A stretch of 64,000 bases of DNA from Rhizobium favelukesii (GTDB taxonomy: Bacteria > Pseudomonadota > Alphaproteobacteria > Rhizobiales > Rhizobiaceae). Within the stretch, counting starts at the first letter, position 1. Each line of letters opens with the position of its first letter. The notes beneath the pieces are model-generated. The model did no database searches. It saw nothing but the letters and a program-made list of their open reading frames with translations, and was not told the origin of the DNA. The stretch spans positions 1,674,001-1,738,000 of the forward strand of contig NZ_HG916855.1 of the NCBI RefSeq assembly GCF_000577275.2, in the 5' to 3' direction. Positions 18,636-27,926 of this stretch are shown piece by piece. A program made the position numbers and the translations under genes.

Positions 18636-19661
18636 ATGAAAGGTCTGGTATTTCTTGGAGAAGGTAAAATGGAATTCCGGGATTTCCCGGATCCAACGCC
18701 TGGCCCAGATGAAGTCGTAGTTCGGATCAAGTCGTCGGGAATGTGCGGGAGCGATTTGAACCACCTCAACGAGCCCAAGCGACGTGAGGATCAGATCGTC
18801 ATCGAGGGCCACGAGCCCTGTGGGATCATTGAAGAAGTTGGCTCAGCCGTCCGCCCGTGGGAAGCCCGCGCTGGCGATCGCGTGATGGTCTATCACTACG
18901 ATGGCTGCCGGACCTGCTCGAATTGCCGAACGGGGTGGATGCAGAACTGCGATCATACGCGAATTGCATTCGGCGGGAACAGCCACGGTGCGCATGCACC
19001 TTTCATGAAGGTGCCGGCTCATACGATCATCAAATTGCCCGAGCAACTCTCGTTCAACGCGGGTGCCGCTGTCGGGTGTGGCAGCGGAACGGCCTACGCG
19101 GCCCTGAAAAGGGTAAACCTAGTAGCGGACGAGACGATTGCCATCTTCGGTCAGGGACCAGTTGGACTCAGCTGCACAGTCTTCGCAAAGGCCTTCGGGG
19201 CCCGCGTTATTGCGCTGGACGTCGGCGAGGAGCGTCTTGAAATGGCAAAGAAGTTCGGTGCCGACTTCGTCATCAACCCGATGAAGGACGATCCCGTCCA
19301 GGCAATTCGCGACCTGACCAGGGGCGGTCTTGGTGCCGACAAGGCGATCGAATGCAGTTCCAACGCCGTTGCTCGCGATCAAGCGCTGCAGGCCATAAAG
19401 CAGTGGGGCACCACCTGTTTGGTTGGGGTCCATGGGTCGATGCAGTTCGAATGCAACGAACTCATTACTAAGCAGAAGAACCTCGTCGGCTCCCTCACTT
19501 TCAATAAGAATCTTCAGGACGAATGCGCAGGGTTTGTTGCGGAAAGAGGGATCGACCTGGATTCCCTCTTCACTCATCAGTTCCAACTGGACGACGCCGT
19601 TGAAGCATACGCTCTCTTCGAGCAACGAAAGATCGGCAAGGGCGTCTTCGTGTTTGACTAG
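18636..19661 (+). CDS. Zinc-dependent alcohol dehydrogenase (MDR family)
   Basis: A 341-residue medium-chain dehydrogenase. Catalytic zinc ligands are in GMCGSDLNHL and GHEPCG, the four structural-zinc cysteines in DGCRTCSNCRTGWMQNC, and the nucleotide turn in IFGQGPVGLS near residue 175. It resembles sorbitol/threonine-type dehydrogenases. The ATG at 18636 is chosen because GTGGAGG lies just upstream. Divergent from the ABC transporter operon and followed by the transhydrogenase genes, it fits a polyol or sugar-alcohol oxidation step. Confidence 0.92.
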   Translation: MKGLVFLGEGKMEFRDFPDPTPGPDEVVVRIKSSGMCGSDLNHLNEPKRREDQIVIEGHEPCGIIEEVGSAVRPWEARAGDRVMVYHYDGCRTCSNCRTGWMQNCDHTRIAFGGNSHGAHAPFMKVPAHTIIKLPEQLSFNAGAAVGCGSGTAYAALKRVNLVADETIAIFGQGPVGLSCTVFAKAFGARVIALDVGEERLEMAKKFGADFVINPMKDDPVQAIRDLTRGGLGADKAIECSSNAVARDQALQAIKQWGTTCLVGVHGSMQFECNELITKQKNLVGSLTFNKNLQDECAGFVAERGIDLDSLFTHQFQLDDAVEAYALFEQRKIGKGVFVFD

Positions 19662-20465
19662 CTTTGCATTCGTAACCGCAGGGCAGCGCTTGTTCGTATA
19701 AGCGCCCAAAGCGCGCCCGCGGTATCCATCGACAACATGCAGCACTGCAACCGACGCCCGTGAGGACGTCGTTCCATCGTCGCGTCTTACCGCGCTCGCT
19801 TTAGGGCAGAACCCAAATGAAAATCGGATCACCAAAGGAGACCCTCGACCGAGAGGCTCGAGTGGCACTCACGCCAGACAGTGCGAAGGAACTTCTGAAA
19901 CTCGGTCACGAGTGTTTCGTGGAGAGTGGCGCGGGGACTTCGTCGGGATACCCCGACGACGCCTACCGAGCGGCTGGAGTGGAGGTAGTCGCGGACGCCA
20001 AAACGTTATTCTCTGTCGCTGACGTTGTCGTAAAGGTTCGACCTCCGCAGCCCCAAGAGGTGGATCTGCTGGCCGCAGGAAAAACGCTGATTTCCTTCTT
20101 TTACCCGGCGCAGAACGGGCCGCTTCTCGAACAGGCAGTCGCGAAGGGCGTGAACACCATCGCAATGGATATGGTCCCGCGCATATCCCGCGCTCAGAAG
20201 ATGGACGCGCTATCCTCGATGGCCAACATCGCGGGCTATCGCGCAGTCATCGAAGCCGGCAACAACTTCGGCCGCTTCTTCACTGGTCAGGTCACGGCGG
20301 CAGGCAAGGTGCCACCAGCCAAGGTGCTGGTCATTGGTGCTGGCGTGGCCGGGCTCGCAGCAATCGGTACTGCGACGTCGCTGGGCGCGATCACTCTGGC
20401 CTTCGACGTTCGACCCGAGGTGGCCGAACAGATTGAATCGATGGGAGCCGAATTTGTCTACCTAG

Positions 20466-22125
20466 TTTCCGTCCATAAACGGCTGGTTTTCTTGTGCTTG
20501 CAGCGCGTTTGGGTTCCGCTTGGTGGCCGCTTTGAAGCCATGCGGTGTGGCTCATGGGTGCTAATTGCGGCGGCCAGGATTTCTGGTGGAAATGCGCGCA
20601 TTGGGAACTGCCGGCGTTCCGCCGGTCCGGTTTTGGCTGGCGACATGGGATGTCAGTTCGATCTGAGGCGGGCGAAGAGGGCGAGATTGTAAGCGACCAC
20701 CGAGGACCAGACATAAGTCTTGAAGTGGTCGAGCCCACGCCAGGTGCAGCGCCCCAAGCCGTAGGCGCGTTTGAGGCAGGAGATGCCGGCCTCGATGCCG
20801 GCGCGGAAGTTGCGTAGCTTGCGATAGACCCAACGGCTTTTGACCATGTCTTCGATCTTGAGGCCGCACTTCTTGTGGAAGGCCATGTCTCGCACGCCCC
20901 AGGCCTTGGCTCCGCTCAGATTTTCGCGGCTGGCATAGCCGCCGTCGGCGGCGGCCTGCCGTGGCGGCTCGCCCCAGATGCCAATGTGACGCTCCAGCAT
21001 CGGCAGCAAGCGCTCGCTGTCGGCCGGGTTGCCGGCTTCGACGACGAGGTCGAGGATCAGCCCGCTTGTGCCGGTGGTCAAATTGATCTTATGGCCATAC
21101 TCGACGTCGCGGCTGCCTTTGACGATGATGTCGGCATGCGGCTCGAACAAACTGACCAGCTTGTCGCCAGCCGGCACCGCCTCGCCGGCCAGGACCCGCC
21201 GCTCGGTCTGGGCGATGATCCGTTCGATCAGCGGCTTATAGTGGCGGACTTGGGCCTGCCAGCGTTCGACCGCCGGGCCCGCCGCCAAGGGCAGCTGCGC
21301 CGCCGCCTGTTCGAGATAGCTCAAGGTGGTGCGCGTGATCCTGAGCAGCGCGCGATAGTGCTGAACTCGTTTCGGACGACCGCGGGTAAATTGGATCGCC
21401 CGGGATCGCTTCTTCGCCGCGCGGCAGTGATCGTGCCATAAGATGGCGCTGCCCAAGGAAGCCGCCTGCTGCAACAGCCGCACCATCACCCGCACGCAGT
21501 CCCACAAAAGACTGCTGTCGCTCGGTTCGTGCATCAGCGCCGAAGTGACGGTGCTGTCGATGCGCACGACCTTGCCGCGTTCCACCTTGTCCTGCCGGGC
21601 GCTTGTCAACAGCACGCGATTGATCGCTTCAAAGGTCCCGGCCCGGATCGCGCTGATCGTCTTGTGCAAGACCGACTTCTTCGGGCTGCACCCCCATGGC
21701 AGCCGGGCAAAAGCCCGGAACGAGGCGGAATCTTCCAGATGAAAGGCCAGCTCCTCATAACTCAACTGACGGTGTTGTTTGAGCAGGGCGCAACGCAGCA
21801 CGGCCTCCGCCGGCAGGCCCTCGCGGCCGGTCTCCTTGACGCCGTGGCGGCGCAGGTCCTGCGCTACCAGCCCGAGCAGATCACGATGCTCATCCAGCCA
21901 TTGCGACATGGCTTTCAGCTCGCGGCCGATCTCGTGTTCGGCGAAAAGATCGAATATATTGGATTGGACGGTGCGTTCTTGGCGCATTGTCGGCTCCGGC
22001 GGTTGCGGGTTTGTCTTTAGAATCAATGGCTTGATCTAAAGTGTACCTGAAACCGCCGGGCTTTGCCCGCGGCAATATCGCGATTCCTCCAATAATTTCA
22101 GCGGTTTACCGTTTGTGGACGGACA
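20466..22125 (-). mobile_element. ISNCY-type insertion sequence, complete, with 8-bp target duplication
   Basis: About 1660 bp inserted in pntA. The flanking direct repeat is CTACCTAG (20458-20465 and 22126-22133). The exact border is ambiguous by one or two bases. The ends are imperfect inverted repeats: T-T-TCCGTCCA-T-AAACGG on the left and T-G-TCCGTCCA-C-AAACGG on the right complement. It contains a single transposase gene on the minus strand. Clean ends, an intact gene and an in-frame join after removal all point to a fairly recent insertion. Confidence 0.88.
20653..22026 (-). CDS. ISNCY-family transposase
   Basis: A 457-residue DDE-type transposase. The N-terminal DUF772-like region (LPAEAVLRCALLKQHRQLSYEELAFHLEDSASFRAF) and RIDSTVTSALMHEPSDSSLLWDCVRV (first catalytic Asp) are characteristic. 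AAADGGYASRENL supplies the second Asp, and FRAGIEAGISCLKRAYGLGRCTWRG the catalytic Glu. The order fits the ISNCY group of IS elements. It fills the element inserted in pntA. Confidence 0.9.
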   Translation of the reverse strand: MILKTNPQPPEPTMRQERTVQSNIFDLFAEHEIGRELKAMSQWLDEHRDLLGLVAQDLRRHGVKETGREGLPAEAVLRCALLKQHRQLSYEELAFHLEDSASFRAFARLPWGCSPKKSVLHKTISAIRAGTFEAINRVLLTSARQDKVERGKVVRIDSTVTSALMHEPSDSSLLWDCVRVMVRLLQQAASLGSAILWHDHCRAAKKRSRAIQFTRGRPKRVQHYRALLRITRTTLSYLEQAAAQLPLAAGPAVERWQAQVRHYKPLIERIIAQTERRVLAGEAVPAGDKLVSLFEPHADIIVKGSRDVEYGHKINLTTGTSGLILDLVVEAGNPADSERLLPMLERHIGIWGEPPRQAAADGGYASRENLSGAKAWGVRDMAFHKKCGLKIEDMVKSRWVYRKLRNFRAGIEAGISCLKRAYGLGRCTWRGLDHFKTYVWSSVVAYNLALFARLRSN

Positions 22126-23070
22126 CTACCTAGACTTCGCGGAGCAGCAGGATGGGTCGGCGAACGGCGGATACGCCGCGCCTTCGTCGCCGGAGTTCCG
22201 CGAGATGCAGCTAGCAAAGTTCCGCGAGCTAGCGCCTGAGGTGGATATCGTCATCACGACGGCGCTTATCCCAGGTCGGGACGCTCCCAAACTCTGGCTG
22301 GCAGACATGGTTGGAGCCATGAAGCCTGGCTCGGTAATCGTCGACTTGGCCGCCGAGCGTGGCGGCAACTGCGACCTTACGCGTCCGGACGAGAAGGTCG
22401 TCTCGGAGAATAGTGTTGTCGTGATTGGCTACACTGATTTCCCAAGTCGTATGGCCACCCAGGCTTCCTCGCTTTATGCCATGAACATCAGACACATGTT
22501 GGCCGATCTCACACCTGGCAAAGATGGTCGGATCGTCCACAACATGGACGACGATGTGATCCGCGGAGCAACAGTTTCGTTCGAGGGAGGGCTTACTTTC
22601 CCTCCACCGCCACCTAAGGTCCAGGCTATCGCCGCGCAGAAGCCACGCGAGAAGGCGAAAGAGCCTACTCCCGAGGAGAAACGCGCTGCTGAGATTGCTG
22701 CCTTTCGTGCACAGACCAAGGGCCAAGGGCTTTTGCTCGCGGTGGGAACGGCCTTTCTACTGGTCCTTGGCGCATTTGCTCCATCGAGCTTTATGTCACA
22801 TTTGGTCGTTTTCGCACTGGCCTGCTTTGTGGGCTTCCAGGTCATCTGGAACGTCTCCCACTCCTTGCATACCCCGTTGATGGCCGTAACCAATGCTGTC
22901 TCGGGGATCGTTATCCTCGGTGCTCTGCTTCAGATCGGTTCCAGCGAGGGGTTGGTGACGATACTCGCGGCGGTCTCCGTACTTATCGCCACCATCAATA
23001 TCGTCGGGGGCTTCCTGGTGACACGGCGCATGCTCGCCATGTTCCAGCGGTCTTAATCTGAGGGGAAATC

Positions 23071-24504
23071 ATGACAATCGGTGTTGTCTCCGCAGCGTAT
23101 ATCGCCGCGGCTGTTCTATTCATTCTGTCGTTGGGCGGCCTTTCGGGACAGGAAAGTGCGAAACGGGCTGTCTGGTATGGCATTGTTGGAATGGCACTTG
23201 CTGCCGTGACCACCATCCTCGGACCTGGTGTCGGAAATTGGCTCGTCATCGGTGGGATGATCGCTGGCGGTGCTGTTCTCGGCTACTTCTTGGCGAGCAG
23301 AGTGCAGATGACCGAGATGCCGCAACTCGTTGCCGCGCTCCACTCATTCGTCGGATTGGCGGCGGTTTTCATCGGCTTCAACGCGCATCTGGAGGCCGCC
23401 CGGATTTCGGTCATGGATGAGAGCCTGCGTACGATGCTCGATGGGTTCGCGGGTATTCTGGCCCACAAAACTGCGGTCGAGCTTTCGATCATGAAGGTCG
23501 AGGTGTTTCTTGGCGTGTTCATCGGAGCCGTCACCTTTACCGGATCGGTAGTTGCGTTTGGAAAGCTGGCTGGCAAAGTCGATGGCAAGGCCAAAAAGTT
23601 GCCCAGCGGCCATTTCCTCAATGCTGGCGCTGCAATTCTTTCGCTTATCCTTCTCCTGGTCTACGTGAACCAAGGCGGCATTTGGCCCCTCGGCGTGATG
23701 ACCCTTCTCGCCTTCTTCATCGGCTACCATCTCATCATGGGGATCGGCGGCGCGGACATGCCCGTTGTCGTATCCATGCTCAATAGCTACTCGGGCTGGG
23801 CTGCAGCGGCGATCGGGTTCACGCTCGGCAACGATCTGCTCATCGTGACCGGTGCGTTGGTAGGCTCGTCCGGCGCGATCCTGTCCTACATAATGTGCAA
23901 GGCGATGAACCGCTCCTTCGTTTCCGTCATTCTCGGAGGCTTCGGAGCCGTGAAGGGGCCGGCAATGGAAATCATCGGCGAACAGATTGCCATCGACGCG
24001 GAAGGCGTCGCGTCAGCCCTGAACGATGCAGAAACCGTGGTCATCGTCCCGGGTTACGGAATGGCCGTAGCTCAGGCTCAGCAGGCTGTCTCGGAATTGA
24101 CTCGAAAGCTACGAGCTGCCGGCAAGACCGTCCGTTTCGCGATCCATCCTGTCGCAGGACGTCTGCCCGGCCATATGAACGTCCTGCTGGCCGAGGCCAA
24201 GGTACCGTATGACATCGTTCTCGAGATGGACGAGATCAACGAGGACTTCGCGACAACAGACGTGGTCATCGTCATCGGCTCGAACGACATCGTGAATCCG
24301 GCAGCACTTGAAGACCCGAACTCTCCGATCGCCGGCATGCCGGTGCTGGAAGTCTGGAAAGCCAAGCATGTCTTCGTTTCGAAACGGGGGCAGGGAACAG
24401 GCTACTCCGGCATCGAAAACCCGCTGTTCTTCAAGGACAACACGAGGATGTTTTATGGGGATGCCAAGAAGTCGATCGATGGCCTCATTCCCTTGATGGC
24501 GTAG
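23071..24504 (+). CDS. pntB: NAD(P) transhydrogenase beta subunit
   Basis: A 477-residue inner-membrane subunit. The N-terminal two thirds hold about eight to nine membrane segments, including the proton-channel region ([26 protein letters not shown]). The C-terminal domain binds NADP(H) at [14 protein letters not shown] and carries [15 protein letters not shown]. It begins 14 bases after pntA on the same strand, GAGGGGAAATC serving as ribosome binding site. With pntA broken, the complex cannot be built from this locus. Confidence 0.95.
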   Translation: MTIGVVSAAYIAAAVLFILSLGGLSGQESAKRAVWYGIVGMALAAVTTILGPGVGNWLVIGGMIAGGAVLGYFLASRVQMTEMPQLVAALHSFVGLAAVFIGFNAHLEAARISVMDESLRTMLDGFAGILAHKTAVELSIMKVEVFLGVFIGAVTFTGSVVAFGKLAGKVDGKAKKLPSGHFLNAGAAILSLILLLVYVNQGGIWPLGVMTLLAFFIGYHLIMGIGGADMPVVVSMLNSYSGWAAAAIGFTLGNDLLIVTGALVGSSGAILSYIMCKAMNRSFVSVILGGFGAVKGPAMEIIGEQIAIDAEGVASALNDAETVVIVPGYGMAVAQAQQAVSELTRKLRAAGKTVRFAIHPVAGRLPGHMNVLLAEAKVPYDIVLEMDEINEDFATTDVVIVIGSNDIVNPAALEDPNSPIAGMPVLEVWKAKHVFVSKRGQGTGYSGIENPLFFKDNTRMFYGDAKKSIDGLIPLMA

Positions 24505-24583
24505 AGTGATGTTCCATCTCGGACATGAGTCGCTCAAGTCTTTCAGCGACTCCAATTGATTGTTTGAAAGTAGCAGGTGACCC

Positions 24584-25288
24584 GTGAAGCCGTACATTGC
24601 ATGCTTGATGCTCACCTCGCCAGACGGAAGCCTCCATCCGAGCAGGTGGACCAAGTCACCGGATGGTGACCGATCGGATTTCTCCAAGGTTTGCGATAAG
24701 GTTCGCGAGGGGCTGGAATGCCAAGCTTGGATGGTTGGTCGCGTCACGATGGCGGAGATGGCAAAAGGGGTGCCTCACGCACCTGAGAGCCCATACGAAG
24801 TCGAAAGACCTTGGCATTTTGCAAACCGCGAGGCCAAGAGCTTTGGCATCGCTATCGATCGATCGGGTGCGGTCCATTACAAGGGGCCCGACCTTTTCGG
24901 CGATCACGTTGTTGCCCTTCTCGGAGCGGATGTCCCGGACATTTATCTCGCCGAGCTTGCTGCAGACGGGGTGTCATACGTGGTCGCCGAAAGTGCGGAC
25001 TTCGATGTCGGACAGCTGTTGGGTGTACTGAACCGGGAGCTGGGTATCCAGCGGATCGTCCTCGAGGGCGGCGCGGCCACCAACGGCGCGCTTTTGGCCA
25101 GTGGTTTGGTTGATGAACTCAACTTCATCATTGCGCCGGCCCTGGAAGCCCGCTCGGGGACGGACAGTGTCGTGGAGTTTGGCACCGAAGGTCTGGCGGG
25201 CAAGGTAGAATTGGCGCTTCTCGAATGCCAGCAACTGGCTCACGGCGCAGTAAACCTTCGATACGCGGCAATCAAGCCGTCTGTTTGA
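24584..25288 (+). CDS. RibD C-terminal/dihydrofolate reductase-like protein
   Basis: A 234-residue protein of the RibD_C/DHFR-like fold. Marks are LMLTSPDGSLHPSRW at the start (the S-x-DG substrate/cofactor region), AWMVGRVTMAEM, and IVLEGGAATNGALLASGLVDELNFIIAPALEARSG near residue 160 (NADPH-binding LEGG and DEL). Such proteins reduce pyrimidine or related ketone substrates with NADPH; the substrate here is not known. The start is GTG at 24584. It follows pntB by 79 bases and may share its transcript. Confidence 0.85.
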   Translation: MKPYIACLMLTSPDGSLHPSRWTKSPDGDRSDFSKVCDKVREGLECQAWMVGRVTMAEMAKGVPHAPESPYEVERPWHFANREAKSFGIAIDRSGAVHYKGPDLFGDHVVALLGADVPDIYLAELAADGVSYVVAESADFDVGQLLGVLNRELGIQRIVLEGGAATNGALLASGLVDELNFIIAPALEARSGTDSVVEFGTEGLAGKVELALLECQQLAHGAVNLRYAAIKPSV

Positions 25289-25498
25289 CAGCGGATAGGC
25301 AGGCGAGTTGCCTCTCTCGCCGCTGAGGTGGCAGAAGAACTAGGGTTGGCTGCCGTCTGGTGGCATCCTGAGTATGCGGTGTTGGCGTGGAAGCAGTACG
25401 TCGGGTTCGAGCGAAAAGCCCGGAATTATGTAGCAAATGCCACAAGATTCCATTGTCTGGAATGACTACCTTTAGGTTGCACCTAAAGGGGTTGAGAC

Positions 25499-25873
25499 AT
25501 GACTGCGATCGTTGCTGAACTGAAGAGAAAATTGGCGGAGCTGGACACCAGGATCGATCAGCTTAGGGCAGACCTGGCGGTCGCTGATGATCAACGGAAA
25601 GCCGTGGTCACGGTAATCGGGGTGTATGATCCAGACGGTGCCAAAGAGGTCGCACAACGGGAGGTGAGAAGTGACCGCTCGACACAAGCGAGGCGGGTGA
25701 CAGACCTTCTGAAGGGACGCGATCTGCGCCGCGGCATCTTGGAAACCCTACGAGATTATTCTCTGCCGTCACCGTATGCGAAGATCACAGACAAAATTGC
25801 TTCTTACGCGAAAATGGTAGACATTTCGGTTGACACACGCATTGTTATGCGAAATTCTATTATGCGAAACTGA
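25499..25873 (+). CDS. Coiled-coil hypothetical protein, possibly C-terminally truncated
   Basis: A 124-residue protein. Residues 3-40 (IVAELKRKLAELDTRIDQLR and beyond) form a clear coiled coil, followed by VIGVYDPDGA and a short helical segment LLKGRDLRRGILETLRDYSLPSP. Proteins with this beginning and a C-terminal winged helix are common beside mobile genes in alphaproteobacteria. Here the C-terminal part is replaced by residues encoded by the direct repeats that start at 25774, so the gene may be truncated. An AAGGGG lies ten bases before the ATG. It is 69 bases upstream of the Fic gene. Confidence 0.5.
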   Translation: MTAIVAELKRKLAELDTRIDQLRADLAVADDQRKAVVTVIGVYDPDGAKEVAQREVRSDRSTQARRVTDLLKGRDLRRGILETLRDYSLPSPYAKITDKIASYAKMVDISVDTRIVMRNSIMRN

Positions 25874-25909
25874 CAGACAAAAGCGGATCTTATGCGAAAC
25901 TGAGAGACA
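25774..25909. repeat. Five imperfect direct repeats upstream of the Fic gene
   Basis: Copies of TTATGCGAAACTGACAGACA or close variants begin near 25774, 25804, 25845 (half copy), 25860 and 25890, all in one orientation. The spacing between copies 1-2 and 4-5 is exactly 30 bases, about three helical turns. The last copy ends 33 bases before the Fic start. The arrangement looks like an array of protein-binding sites. An operator bound by the Fic protein's own N-terminal domain, or the remains of an IS21-like end, are the two readings I consider. Confidence 0.6.
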
Positions 25910-25942
25910 TTTTGGCTGATGTGATCGCCTTAGGAGAAGAAA

Positions 25943-27502
25943 ATGGCTATTTATTTCACGCCGACAGGTGATGCAGCAGAAGACAAGCGCATTTGGAGGC
26001 TTCACGCCTCAGGCCGCGTGGAAAAGTTGGCTAACGGAATTTATTACCAGCAGGAAGGAGAGACAAGAGAAGCGGAAATCAGGCGCAACTGGCAACGGCT
26101 GGTGGTGAAACTGGTGCCGCATGCAGTGATCACTGACAGGACCGGAATGGAAGTGAAGCCGGTAAGACATTCCGATGACGGTCCCTACAACGTATATGTC
26201 GTCGCTCCTCGGAGCCGATGGACTTTTGAGTTGCCTGGCCTCTCCATCCATGTCCGGAAAGGCCACGGCCCCGCAAATGGCGACATTCCGTACCTAGGGA
26301 CGCACCTTGCCGGACAAGAACGGCGACTGCTCGACAACTTGGCATTCTCACGCGCCCGCAAAGGTGAAGGGAGCCGCACCTTGGGAGAAGCGGCGGTGGA
26401 AGCGAAGCTTGACGAATTGTGCCGCGCGAACGGCGCTGAATATCTGAACGGCATCCGGGATCGTGCGCGGCATCTAGCGCCCTTGCTCGACCGGGACACC
26501 GAATTTCAACGTTTAAACGGGATTATCGGCACACTGCTCAATACCCACAAGGACAAGATGTTGACCCCTCAAGGCCGCGCTCGGGCCGCCGGGACACCAA
26601 TCGATGTCGCTTGTGTGGAGAGATTCCAGAAGCTCATCACCTACATGGCCGCTCGTGCGCCACAGGCCATACTGAACGCTGACACGAACCCGGACCGACT
26701 GATGGCGAGTTCCTTTGTCGAGGCCTATTTCTCGAACTACATCGAGGGAACTGAGTTCGCCGTCGACCAAGCTACGGAAATCGTGTTCGAGGGGAAGATT
26801 CCGGACGATCGGCCGGAGGATGGTCATGACGTCCTGGGGACCTACCTGCAACTCGTCGAGCGCGTTGAACGACCTCCGTCGCGCACGAGCTTTGAAGAAT
26901 TCAAGGACGAGATCAGAACACGGCACGGCCGCCTCATGGAAAGCCGTCCCGGCATCAAGCCAGGACAGTTCAAGACGCAGACCAACCGCGCGGGCGACAC
27001 ATCCTTCGTCACTCCCGATCTCCTCGAAGGAACTTTGAGGGAGGGCCACGCCATGATGGCGAGCATCCAGGACCCTTTCCATAGATCGCTCTTCCTTCAT
27101 TATATGATGGCGGAAGTCCATCCCTTCAATGACGGCAACGGGCGCATCAGCCGCATATTGATGACCCGAGAGCTTCTGTCGGCCAACCTGTCCCGTATCG
27201 TCGTACCTACCGTTTTCCGCGATGACTATGTGGATTCGCTGCGCGCTCTTTCGCGACGAGACGAGCCGTCGATCTTCGTCCGAAACCTGGAGTTCTGCCA
27301 GCGCGTGTCAGCGGCGTGCTCAGCGTCGACGGCCGCAGCGGCCATCGACCTTTGGGCCAAGACCTACGCCTTCTGCGAAGATTCCCGTGAAGCCCGGCTG
27401 ACGATGCCAAATGCCGCTCTCAACATCACCAACAGAAATGGCGTCTATGCGCCCGACGACTATTGGCAAGCACTCGCCAACAAGAACGGCTTGGGTCTCT
27501 GA
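25943..27502 (+). CDS. Fic-family protein with AbiEi-like N-terminal domain
   Basis: A 519-residue Fic protein, a family that usually transfers AMP to target proteins. The complete active motif HPFNDGNGRISR lies at about residues 393-404. A class II-type inhibitory motif S-x-x-x-E-G (SNYIEG, about residue 264) comes before it, so activity is probably self-restrained. The first 130 residues (RIWRLHASGRVEKLANGIYY and onwards) resemble the winged helix of AbiEi-type antitoxin/regulators, suggesting DNA binding. Five direct repeats upstream are a candidate target. It is the main gene of the 2.2-kb inverted-repeat element. Confidence 0.88.
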   Translation: MAIYFTPTGDAAEDKRIWRLHASGRVEKLANGIYYQQEGETREAEIRRNWQRLVVKLVPHAVITDRTGMEVKPVRHSDDGPYNVYVVAPRSRWTFELPGLSIHVRKGHGPANGDIPYLGTHLAGQERRLLDNLAFSRARKGEGSRTLGEAAVEAKLDELCRANGAEYLNGIRDRARHLAPLLDRDTEFQRLNGIIGTLLNTHKDKMLTPQGRARAAGTPIDVACVERFQKLITYMAARAPQAILNADTNPDRLMASSFVEAYFSNYIEGTEFAVDQATEIVFEGKIPDDRPEDGHDVLGTYLQLVERVERPPSRTSFEEFKDEIRTRHGRLMESRPGIKPGQFKTQTNRAGDTSFVTPDLLEGTLREGHAMMASIQDPFHRSLFLHYMMAEVHPFNDGNGRISRILMTRELLSANLSRIVVPTVFRDDYVDSLRALSRRDEPSIFVRNLEFCQRVSAACSASTAAAAIDLWAKTYAFCEDSREARLTMPNAALNITNRNGVYAPDDYWQALANKNGLGL

Positions 27503-27620
27503 CTTGGCCTGATCTAAAAAATGGAGCCTTCCCGGACAGCTGCGAGTGGGATGCACCCCGTGAATTTTAGCTTTCATTCGTCCGAGAAACTGTCCCCGTG
27601 GCATTTGCTACATAATTCTG

Positions 27621-27926
27621 GAAAAGCCGAGGCATCGCCGCGGGAACCCAAAATAGCCTTCATCGACTTGTGCCCCTTGATACCAGCCCGCTTCTCGGCA
27701 TGCTTGCCGGACGAGGTGGAACCGGTTGCGTGTTCCTCGCTTCGGCGAGCATGGTCGTCGTCGCGTGCCCGATTGCGCTTTGGCTGAACCAAAAGCCGGT
27801 CTTGGAACATTCATGAAGCATTCTCATAACAGCATCCGGGAATGACCGGCTAATCCGTTCCCCAAAAGATGACTATTTATCTCACCGAGCCCGCTTGATC
27901 GCGGCCGCACAGAAGGAAATCCCAGA
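27621..27926. other. Gap between Fic element and cupin gene
   Basis: It begins with the right copy of the 8-bp duplication (27621-27628). Reading frames on both strands stay open across the former insertion site when the element is removed, but none has a recognisable product and I do not call a gene. A ribosome binding site AAGGAA for the cupin lies at about 27914. Confidence 0.4.

Larger units (their letters stand above)
19817..23056 (+). pseudogene. pntA: pntA, NAD(P) transhydrogenase alpha subunit, split by ISNCY element
   Basis: The alpha subunit of the proton-translocating transhydrogenase lies in two parts, 19817-20465 and 22134-23056. Removing the insertion and one 8-bp duplication gives 523 codons in frame (junction [12 protein letters not shown]), the normal length for a fused alpha1-alpha2 protein. 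The first part holds the NAD domain entry KVLVIGAGVAGLAAIGTA; the second holds the rest of the NAD domain ([23 protein letters not shown]) and four C-terminal membrane segments. Interrupted as it is, the gene should be inactive, leaving pntB downstream without its partner unless another copy exists. Confidence 0.92.
25421..27620. mobile_element. Transposase-less inverted-repeat element carrying a Fic module
   Basis: A 2200-bp segment with all the marks of transposition but no transposase. Its ends are inverted repeats, with 22 of 23 bases matching: left 25421-25443 begins C-G-GAATTATGTAGC, right complement 27598-27620 begins C-A-GAATTATGTAGC. It is flanked by a perfect 8-bp direct repeat GAAAAGCC at 25413-25420 and 27621-27628. 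It contains a coiled-coil protein, five direct repeats and a Fic protein. An 8-bp duplication is usual for IS66-, ISL3-, IS256- and IS1595-type transposases, one of which could act in trans. The family is not assigned. Confidence 0.8.

Noticed and set aside
25421..27620. Assigning the Fic element to IS66 because of the 8-bp duplication
   Set aside because: The ends do not begin with the GTAA typical of IS66 and several other families also make 8-bp duplications.
27574..27810. Basic 78-residue protein on the minus strand
   Set aside because: No family similarity or ribosome binding site, and it runs through the target duplication of the Fic element.
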